The notes below the pieces were generated by a model. It ran no database searches, had not been told where the DNA came from, and saw only the letters and a program-made list of their open reading frames with translations. A DNA stretch of 22,079 nucleotides from Candidatus Cloacimonadota bacterium (GTDB lineage: Bacteria > Muiribacteriota > UBA6191 > JACPRK01). Position 1 is the first letter of the stretch. Every line of letters starts with the position of its first letter. Shown here in pieces: positions 6,363 to 13,217 of the stretch. The stretch is from assembly GCA_021772705.1 (NCBI GenBank), contig JAJFLN010000370.1, positions 1-22,079 of the forward strand. The letters run 5' to 3'. The position numbers were made by a program, and so were the translations under genes.

Positions 6363-8735
6363 ATGGTTCCGGTCAGTGTGAACGGAGAGGCTGAGGGGGC
6401 CTCGCTTTCCCTGCTTGCAGAGGGGACCGGGAAGGTCCAGAGAAACCGTGTAGCTGGTCACGTCCACTCCTATTCTCCGTCCATACGGGCCAAGATCCTT
6501 GGGTCGGCCGTGCTGCTCGCAGTCGTACCCGTGGTGATGGTGACATGGCTGGGTCGAGCCGCAACTTCCAGGGCCCTTCTGGACCAGGCCAGGGAATTCG
6601 GGGCCATCACCTGCGAGAGCTTCACCTCCCAGATCGGGGCCACACTGGCGAGCGCCCGGAAGGACCTGGAGACTCTCGCATCTCTCGGTCCGGTGCACCG
6701 GATGCGGTCGGGGCCGCTCGAGCCCCGGGAGATCGATCTACTGAAAGAGAGTCTCGGGCGCTTCCTGGCATCAAGGAACATTGCCAGGCAGATCAGGGTG
6801 AGAGACCAGCGAGGCAGTGTTCTGCTCCGGTCGGTCCGGTCGCGAAGCGGGACGGTCCGAGCCGTGGTCGCGAGTGAGCCAGCCGACGAGAGCGACTTGC
6901 CCGAGTCACAGCTGAACATGGAGGCAGCTCCGGGCCGGGACTCCCGGATGGTGAATGGCCGGCCCTTCGTCTGTCCCATCGACGGTGACGATTTGACCCT
7001 GTCCGACGGCACGACACTCCTTCGCTACTGTCTTCCCCTGAGAGCCGCCGATGGCGGGCTGGCGGCCATCATCGAGCTCGACCTGGCCCGGGATCAACTG
7101 GTCCGATCTCTGCGGGAGATTCGACTGGGAGATGAGTGGACGCTGACCGTCCGGGACGAACGAGGCCGAACCGTGGCCCGGAAGAGTCCTCGCGATTCGG
7201 AATCGTCGCTCGCCCGGGACGGCACCGAGGACCGCCTGGCGGCCACGAACGAGGCCGATGAGACCCTCTTCGAGGCCCTGTTGCGACCCGACGAGGGAGA
7301 TGCACGGCTGGCCTGGTCCGTGGAGCTACGACTGCCCACAAGCCGGTTGCTGGCTCCTGTCATGAGCCTGGAGGAGACTCTGGCAGGCCTGGTGGCGCCA
7401 ATCACCCTGGCTGCACTCCTGATGGGACTGATCGCGGCAGGGCGCCTCACCCGGCCTCTGATGGTCCTGCAGAATGCCGCCGAGAGAATACGGGCAGGGG
7501 ATCTGACGGTCCGGCCCGAGGCGGAGTCAGGAGATGAGCTTGGACAGCTGGCGGAGACATTTGGCTCCATGGCCCGGACGATCGAGAGCAAGGAGAGACT
7601 CCTGAAAGCCTCGAACCTGCGTCTGGAAGCCCGGGTCGCGACCCGCACCGAGGCGCTGGATGCCGAGCGGGCGCGTCTGGATGTCATCCTGGCGGAAATG
7701 GGAGTAGGTGTCGCCGTACTCGATCGAGATCGGGTCATCACGTGGGCAAACGAGCGGCTGGCAGCCTGGAGCTCCTGTAGACCCGTGGGCCGATCGTGGT
7801 CGGAGGTCTTCTGCGATCGAGCCACCAGCTGCTCTCGTTGCGAAGTCGAGACGTTCCTTGCCGCGCGCCCGGCGCCGGGCTCCGAGATCCCCGTCTGTTC
7901 TGTCGGGCAACTCCGTTTTGTGATGACCACCGTGGAGGTTCGCCGGCCCGGGGACGGAGAGCTGACAGTGGCCTGCCAGAACCTGGGTGAAAGATCGACC
8001 ATCATTCGGCGTCAGGCGAAACTGGAGCAGGACCTGACCCGAGCCAAGAGTCTCGCAAGCCTGGGGGAGTTTGCCGCAGGACTCACCCACGAGGTGGGAA
8101 ACCCTCTGGGTGGAATCAAGCTCCTGGCACAGGCCATGGAGCGAGACCCGATGACGAAACAGCGTCACGGAGAGAGTCTCGACTTGCTGGTGAGCGAAAT
8201 CGATCGACTGTCCAAGCTGGTTCATACCTTCTCCTCCTTCGCCAAACCTGGCGAGAACTGCCACCACAATTCCCAGTCCGTCTCTGTCCTGGTCGAGGAG
8301 ACGATTGCGCTGCTTCACGATCGGGCTTCCAGGAGGCAGGTGCGGATTCGATCCGCACTCCCCTCCGGCCTGGCTCCAATCGACGTGGATGGGCAGCAGA
8401 TCAAACAGGTACTGCTCAACTTGCTGCTCAACGCAATCGAGGCCATGCCCTCCGGTGGCGACGTTGCCGTCGTGACGGCCTCGAGGGGAAGCGCCGTCGA
8501 GATCTCCATCACCGACACCGGTCCCGGTCTGTGCACCGAGGAACATTCCCGGATCTTCGAGCCCTTCTTCACCACCAAGGCTGAGGGGACGGGCCTGGGA
8601 CTGGCGGTGGTCAGGAGCATGACCGAGAGGAATGGAGGGACCATCCGATGCGGCAACTCGATCAACAGCGGAGCCACGTTCGTGCTGACGTTTCCGGCAG
8701 CCCGTGCGGTTCCGTCGACGGCGGAGCCGACATGA
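6363..8735 (+). CDS. Membrane sensor histidine kinase (HAMP-PAS-HisKA-HATPase, NtrB-like core)
   Basis: The protein has 790 residues. Order of parts: cytoplasmic N-terminus, first membrane span about 44-64, a large periplasmic sensing domain about 65-338 (Cache-like by size and position), second span about 340-360, HAMP about 360-413, and a coiled linker. A PAS domain (about 435-545) carries a Cys cluster (C484, C490, C493). The H-box LTHEVGNPL follows with phospho-acceptor His576. The ATPase domain has N690, DTGPG (718-722) and GTGLGL (742-747). All catalytic motifs are intact. ATG 6363 has a GGAGG ribosome site 9 nt upstream. The stop overlaps the start of the response regulator (ATGA), so the two form a translationally coupled pair. 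It probably senses a periplasmic or redox-linked signal and phosphorylates that regulator. The signal is not evident from sequence. Confidence 0.93.
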   Translation: MVPVSVNGEAEGASLSLLAEGTGKVQRNRVAGHVHSYSPSIRAKILGSAVLLAVVPVVMVTWLGRAATSRALLDQAREFGAITCESFTSQIGATLASARKDLETLASLGPVHRMRSGPLEPREIDLLKESLGRFLASRNIARQIRVRDQRGSVLLRSVRSRSGTVRAVVASEPADESDLPESQLNMEAAPGRDSRMVNGRPFVCPIDGDDLTLSDGTTLLRYCLPLRAADGGLAAIIELDLARDQLVRSLREIRLGDEWTLTVRDERGRTVARKSPRDSESSLARDGTEDRLAATNEADETLFEALLRPDEGDARLAWSVELRLPTSRLLAPVMSLEETLAGLVAPITLAALLMGLIAAGRLTRPLMVLQNAAERIRAGDLTVRPEAESGDELGQLAETFGSMARTIESKERLLKASNLRLEARVATRTEALDAERARLDVILAEMGVGVAVLDRDRVITWANERLAAWSSCRPVGRSWSEVFCDRATSCSRCEVETFLAARPAPGSEIPVCSVGQLRFVMTTVEVRRPGDGELTVACQNLGERSTIIRRQAKLEQDLTRAKSLASLGEFAAGLTHEVGNPLGGIKLLAQAMERDPMTKQRHGESLDLLVSEIDRLSKLVHTFSSFAKPGENCHHNSQSVSVLVEETIALLHDRASRRQVRIRSALPSGLAPIDVDGQQIKQVLLNLLLNAIEAMPSGGDVAVVTASRGSAVEISITDTGPGLCTEEHSRIFEPFFTTKAEGTGLGLAVVRSMTERNGGTIRCGNSINSGATFVLTFPAARAVPSTAEPT

Positions 8736-10168
8736 GCGGCCCCTTGCCCGACAAGAAGGGGACAGCACTGAATCCTCTCGTTGCACCCGGGGCGAGACGT
8801 ATCCTCGTGGTCGACGACGAACGGAGTCTGAGGACGACGCTCTCGAAGGTGCTGGTCGACGAGGGGCACTCGGCCCTCACGGCTGACAGCGCGCGCGAAG
8901 CAGTCCGGCTCCACGAGAGGGAGTTGCTGGACCTGGTCATCCTGGACTGGAAGCTGCCTGATGGCGGCGGTCTGGATGTGCTGTCCCGGATGCTCGATCG
9001 AGATCCGGACCTTCCCGTGATCATCATCACGGCGTTCCCGGACGTGAAAAATGCCGTCAAGGCCATGAAACACGGTGCCTTCGATTACATCGTGAAGCCC
9101 TTCGACCTGGATGAATTGCTGGTGCTGGTCGAGAGGGCGCTGATCCATGGGAAGTTGAGGAGTGAGCTGAGGCGCCTCCGGCAGAGCACCGTCGACATGC
9201 CCGAGCTTCTTGGGTCCAGTCCCGAGATGGTCCGGCTGCGGGAGCTGGTGGCCCGAGTGGCAGCGACCCCGACGAGTACGGTCCTGGTTCGTGGTCCCAG
9301 CGGAGCCGGAAAGGAACTGGTGGCTGATGGGCTGCACCGGATGAGCCAACGCAGAGATGGACCTCTCGTCAAGCTCAACTGCAGTGCGATCCCGGCGGAT
9401 TTGCTGGAGGCAGAGCTGTTCGGCTACGAGAAGGGGTCCTACACGGGCGCCCGGGAAGGAAAGAAGGGCCTCATCGAGATGGCCCACCGAGGAACCCTGC
9501 TGCTCGACGAGGTGGCGGATCTCCACCTGACTCTGCAGCCAAAACTCCTGCGGGTCCTGGAGGACGGGTCGTTCCGCCGCGTCGGCGGATTGGAGGACAT
9601 TCAGGTCGATGTGCGAATCGTCGCCTCCACGCACCGGGACATGGAAAGACTGATCCAACGGGGGGACTTCCGGCAGGACCTGTACTATCGCATCAATGTG
9701 ATATCAATCGACGTACCCGCCCTGGCGGATCACACCGAAGACGTACCGGAGCTGGTCAATCACTTCCTGGCCGGGTTCATACGGGAGATGGGGAAGCCGA
9801 TTCAGAGACTCACCCCCCAGGCGATGGAGGCCTTGGTCCGCCATCGATGGCCTGGCAACGTGCGGGAACTGCGGAACGTGACCGAGCGAGCCGTGATGAT
9901 GGCCGATGCCGGGCAAATTGGCCTGGAGCACCTGCCCGATGAGGTGGCGCGGAACGCCGTTTCGGGACCCGTTTCAACGATCTTGCCCTCTCTGGTGTCA
10001 TCGGTGGGAGGCAGGCCCGCCAGTCTCGCCGAGGCGGAGAGAGAGCACATCATGAGAGTACTGAGCAGCACGGCCAACAACAAGTCCGAGGCTTGCCGCA
10101 TTCTGGAGATATCCCGATCAACCTTGCGGGAGAAGCTGTTGCGATACCAGCAGAAGCCCGGTCTCTGA
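8732..10168 (+). CDS. NtrC-family sigma-54-dependent response regulator
   Basis: The start is ATG 8732, overlapping the kinase stop, with GGAG 6 nt upstream; an in-frame extension to 8648 lies inside the kinase and is rejected. The 478 residues form three domains. The receiver (about 20-140) has acidic pocket DDE (28-30), phospho-acceptor Asp72, Thr100 and Lys122. The AAA+ domain (about 160-400) has Walker A GPSGAGKE (188-195), Walker B TLLLDE (255-260) and WPGNVREL. The Fis-type HTH is at about 436-472. The sigma-54 loop reads GSYTGA (235-240) instead of GAFTGA: the key Phe is Tyr and the Ala before it is Ser. It is the likely activator of the convergent cytochrome operon, whose promoter is of the sigma-54 type. 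Confidence 0.95.
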   Translation: MSGPLPDKKGTALNPLVAPGARRILVVDDERSLRTTLSKVLVDEGHSALTADSAREAVRLHERELLDLVILDWKLPDGGGLDVLSRMLDRDPDLPVIIITAFPDVKNAVKAMKHGAFDYIVKPFDLDELLVLVERALIHGKLRSELRRLRQSTVDMPELLGSSPEMVRLRELVARVAATPTSTVLVRGPSGAGKELVADGLHRMSQRRDGPLVKLNCSAIPADLLEAELFGYEKGSYTGAREGKKGLIEMAHRGTLLLDEVADLHLTLQPKLLRVLEDGSFRRVGGLEDIQVDVRIVASTHRDMERLIQRGDFRQDLYYRINVISIDVPALADHTEDVPELVNHFLAGFIREMGKPIQRLTPQAMEALVRHRWPGNVRELRNVTERAVMMADAGQIGLEHLPDEVARNAVSGPVSTILPSLVSSVGGRPASLAEAEREHIMRVLSSTANNKSEACRILEISRSTLREKLLRYQQKPGL

Positions 10169-10220
10169 AGCGCCTCGGCGGCCTCAGGAGATGGCTCGCC
10201 ACTTCCACGCGCCACGCAGG

Positions 10221-11990
10221 TCATTCGCCCTGACAACGGCAGAGCACCCGGATGTGGGCGATCAGCTCTCTCATCTCCTCCTCCTTCAAGATTCCTCCGA
10301 AGGGGGGCATCAGGTTGGAGAGTCCTCCGGCGGGACCGCCCAGGTCGATGATGTCCAGCAGGTCGTCGTCGTGGCGTCCGGATAATCGGGAAGCGTCGGT
10401 GTGGTCCGCAGGGCTCTTCGGTAAGTATCGCCAGTTGAATCCGTCGCCCTGTCCTCCCGGACCGTGGCACGGAACGCAGTACTGTCCGTAGAGCCGCGCT
10501 CCTCGCGAAGGAGGCGTGTAGCGGTCCTCGAACGCGACGGCCGGTGGGAAGTCCCGGAGGCCCGGGCGAGGACTGTCCCAGCTGCCTTCCTGACTCTGGA
10601 GCCAGCGGGCGATCAGCTCAGCGTGATGAGGCGCCAGATCGAAGTGGGGCATGATTGTCTCGGGCAGGAAGCTCTCCGGGGACGCGAGCCACTCTCGGAT
10701 CCAGTCAGGTTGCAACCGGTTGCCCGTCCCCCCCAGATTCGGTCCGATGACGCCACCGGCCGAATCGCCGATCCGGTGACAAGCGATGCAGCCATATTCC
10801 TCCTGGAAGAGCCGACGCGCCTCCTCGGAGATGGTGCTGCCTGGTGTGGATGCCTCCGGGGCGGCCTCGACCGGCGGCTCCACGGCCGGTCCGGATCTCT
10901 GGGTGTACAGGAATTCGGTGATCCAGCCAGCTTCTTCCTTCGATAGCCGAAAACCGGGCATTCTCGAGTGAGTTCCCGGGACGTATCCTCGGGGGCGAAT
11001 CGTCCGGGGTTCGAGCAGAAACTCCTGGAGCCATTCCCGCTGGACTCGCCGCCCCTCGAAGCCGAGTGGAGGACCGATCTTTCTACCCCCTGTCAGGCCC
11101 GGAATGTCGTGACAGCCGGCACAGTTCAGCTCGCTAGCCAGTCGCCTTCCCAGGTCCGGAGCGGCATGGAGATGACTTGCCCGGGCCGCATTGAAGCGGT
11201 CCTCGGCGGCGCTGTCGGTAGCGTGGAACTGTTCTCTCCAGTACCGCGTCAAGACAAGCAGAGATGCGGGGGCGTCCTTCATCATCGGAACCAGGGATTG
11301 CCCGCCCTCCTCCGTCTGCTGGGAGTAGTAGAAGAAGCTGGGCATTTTCGAGTTTGCCTGCAAGCTCTGCGGGTCCAGCAACCAGCGAAGAACCCATGCT
11401 GGCTTCAGGCGTAGACCGGTGGTCGGAAAGTCGGGAGCCGTCATCCCAGCGGGCAGATCAGAAGCATGGTCGCTATTCGGGTCCATGTGGCACTTCGTAC
11501 ACGAGAGGGACTTGAACAGGTCCTTGCCAGACAGGGTGGTCGGAGCCGTGGACACCGCGGACATGCTGGCCTGCTCCAGGGACGGATCAGGAAGCGCCGG
11601 CATGGGACGCCGGAGCGAGTCGAGGAACAGGGTCAGATTCAATGCCTCCTCTTCCGTGAGTCTGAAGTCGGGCATCCGGGTTCCCAGGTTGGGCCGGATC
11701 GAGCGGGGAGCCTTGAGGAAGGAATAGACCCATTCGGGACGCAGCTTGTCTCCCACCCCGGCCAGACTGGGGGCCTGTTCCAGAGCGATCGACGCGTCCA
11801 CCGATGGCAGATCGTGGCAGCTCGCACAGCCGAGCTGGTGAACCATTTCTGCGCCGCGACTCACATCGTCGGTGGCATATACCGTGGACTCCTCGGTGTC
11901 ATCTTCCAGCCAATCGGGGCCCGCCGAAGCGAAGGGACTGGAGAGAACGTAGAGGCAGAGGACAATGGCCAGTGAAGGATAAGATAGCAT
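10221..11990 (-). CDS. Pentaheme cytochrome c built from five mono-heme class I domains (589 aa)
   Basis: A Sec signal peptide (residues 1-23, core SLAIVLCLYVL, cleavage near ASA-G) directs the protein to the periplasm. Five heme motifs follow at wide, regular spacing: CASCH (55-59), CTKCH (164-168), CAGCH (290-294), CIACH (401-405) and CVPCH (505-509). Each is followed 40-55 residues later by a probable axial Met in a Met-Pro motif (M106, M216, M344, M447, M561), so all five look like His/Met class I domains strung on Pro-rich linkers. The last domain has the CHG-xxG-G form of c-type domains in oxidase or dehydrogenase subunits. It is the last gene of the four-gene operon, 49 bp after the triheme gene. 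The ribosome site is weak. A role as a periplasmic electron conduit is inferred. Confidence 0.93.
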   Translation of the reverse strand: MLSYPSLAIVLCLYVLSSPFASAGPDWLEDDTEESTVYATDDVSRGAEMVHQLGCASCHDLPSVDASIALEQAPSLAGVGDKLRPEWVYSFLKAPRSIRPNLGTRMPDFRLTEEEALNLTLFLDSLRRPMPALPDPSLEQASMSAVSTAPTTLSGKDLFKSLSCTKCHMDPNSDHASDLPAGMTAPDFPTTGLRLKPAWVLRWLLDPQSLQANSKMPSFFYYSQQTEEGGQSLVPMMKDAPASLLVLTRYWREQFHATDSAAEDRFNAARASHLHAAPDLGRRLASELNCAGCHDIPGLTGGRKIGPPLGFEGRRVQREWLQEFLLEPRTIRPRGYVPGTHSRMPGFRLSKEEAGWITEFLYTQRSGPAVEPPVEAAPEASTPGSTISEEARRLFQEEYGCIACHRIGDSAGGVIGPNLGGTGNRLQPDWIREWLASPESFLPETIMPHFDLAPHHAELIARWLQSQEGSWDSPRPGLRDFPPAVAFEDRYTPPSRGARLYGQYCVPCHGPGGQGDGFNWRYLPKSPADHTDASRLSGRHDDDLLDIIDLGGPAGGLSNLMPPFGGILKEEEMRELIAHIRVLCRCQGE

Positions 11991-12039
11991 GAGATGAACA
12001 GCGTCCTGTCGGTAAGGGGGACCGGGAGAAGGGCGATTC

Positions 12040-13164
12040 TCAGCGCGGTGGCTGCTTTCCCGCCAGGGACGGATCGTAGGGTCCGCCCCTCTTCCTGATG
12101 AGCTGGGTCAGAGCGGCGATGTCCTTTCTGGAGAGTGTGTTTCCGAAGCCCGGCATGATCACTGACAGTCCGCTGGCCGGTCCGCCTCGAGTCAGAGTAT
12201 TCGTGGTGTTCTCGTCTGTGAAGCGGCCGATTTGCTTCGGATCTGTGAGGTTCATGGGTTGCGTTGGAAGGTCTGCTGTGGCGTTGGGACCCTTTCCCTT
12301 TCCGTCCCGTCCGTGGCACTGCGCGCAGTACCACCGGAAGGTCCTGTCCAGGGACTTGTCAGATCCGGCGAAACCGGAGCCCGTGTCCCGGGCCGAGGGG
12401 GGACGCCCCGTATCTGCCGTGAGCTGAAACGAACCCAGGTAATCAGCCAGAGTGTCGTACTCCGCGGCAGTGAACTGGGTTCCAAAACGAGGCATTCGAC
12501 CCATCGGGTCGTACGTATCGGGTGACTTCAGATAGGCCTTGATCCACTCGGGCTTCAAGCGACGGCCTGCGTCCCACAGACGGGCACCGGACCAGCCCCC
12601 GGTGATCTTGCTCCGTTTGGGATAGCGATGACATCCGTAGCACGCCCCCTTCGCCTCGAAGAGCCGCCGGCCCTGCCTGAGCCGGGACTTGTTCGGCGCC
12701 TTGGCCTGTGCCGGGCCGCTCGAGGCAATCCGTGGATCCTTGAGCGCTGTCAGATACTGGATGATCGAGGTGGCATCCGAACCCGACACCCGGGGGTGCT
12801 TCCACCCGGAGAAGGCGGAATCGATGCCGCCCCATTGGAGTCCCCGGATCGGGGTCGGCGATGCGAGCCAGGTCTGCAACCAGGCTGTCTGGAACTTGCT
12901 GCCAGCGAACCAGAGCTGTGGTGCTTTCATCTTGGCGTGGCGGGACGCGATGTCCCGGAACCGTAGGGGGGCGCCGACGTTGTGGCATCCGGCGCATCCC
13001 TTGTTCTGGAAGAGAGCCTGTCCCGGGGAAACTGCCAGCGCTGGCGACGTCGCCAGCGTGGCAGTCAAGAGAACGAGTGCGAGACCCGGGACAGACCGCT
13101 CGAGACCAGCTGCGTTCGGGGTACCCCGTGCGGGGCAAGGGAACCGATTACGTATCGAATTCAT
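12040..13164 (-). CDS. Triheme cytochrome c (374 aa)
   Basis: ATG 13164 has a strong GAGGAGA site 6-7 nt upstream. The signal peptide spans about residues 1-44, with a long n-region, core LALVLLTATLA and cleavage near ALA-V. Heme motifs are CAGCH (57-61), CYGCH (175-179) and CAQCH (280-284), each in a class I-type domain. Domains 2 and 3 have the expected axial Met (M224 in GRMPRF, M337 in IMPGF). In domain 1 the equivalent position reads KHPRV, so His123 replaces the Met and a bis-His heme of lower potential is likely. Neighbours are the 907-residue fusion upstream (53-bp gap with a hairpin) and the pentaheme cytochrome downstream. It is probably a periplasmic relay between them. Confidence 0.93.
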   Translation of the reverse strand: MNSIRNRFPCPARGTPNAAGLERSVPGLALVLLTATLATSPALAVSPGQALFQNKGCAGCHNVGAPLRFRDIASRHAKMKAPQLWFAGSKFQTAWLQTWLASPTPIRGLQWGGIDSAFSGWKHPRVSGSDATSIIQYLTALKDPRIASSGPAQAKAPNKSRLRQGRRLFEAKGACYGCHRYPKRSKITGGWSGARLWDAGRRLKPEWIKAYLKSPDTYDPMGRMPRFGTQFTAAEYDTLADYLGSFQLTADTGRPPSARDTGSGFAGSDKSLDRTFRWYCAQCHGRDGKGKGPNATADLPTQPMNLTDPKQIGRFTDENTTNTLTRGGPASGLSVIMPGFGNTLSRKDIAALTQLIRKRGGPYDPSLAGKQPPR

Positions 13165-13196
13165 GACGATCTCCTCGGATCGAATACTCAGCCGCT

Positions 13197-13213
13197 GGGG
13201 GAATATCTCCCCC
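13197..13213 (-). promoter_or_regulatory. Intercistronic hairpin between the 907-aa fusion and the triheme gene
   Basis: GGGGGA and TCCCCC are 6-bp perfect arms around a 5-nt loop, in the 53-bp gap just after the stop of the 907-residue gene. No T-run follows on the minus strand, and the next gene has its own strong ribosome site. It is more likely an mRNA-processing or stability element within one operon than a full terminator. Confidence 0.35.
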
Positions 13214-13217
13214 GTTG

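Noticed and set aside
8315..9658. Minus-strand open frame of 447 aa
   Set aside because: Overlaps the kinase ATPase domain and the receiver/AAA+ domains of the regulator, which are unambiguous.
10169..10220. Bidirectional terminator between the convergent regulator and pentaheme genes
   Set aside because: The 52-bp gap has no clear GC stem followed by a T-run on either strand.
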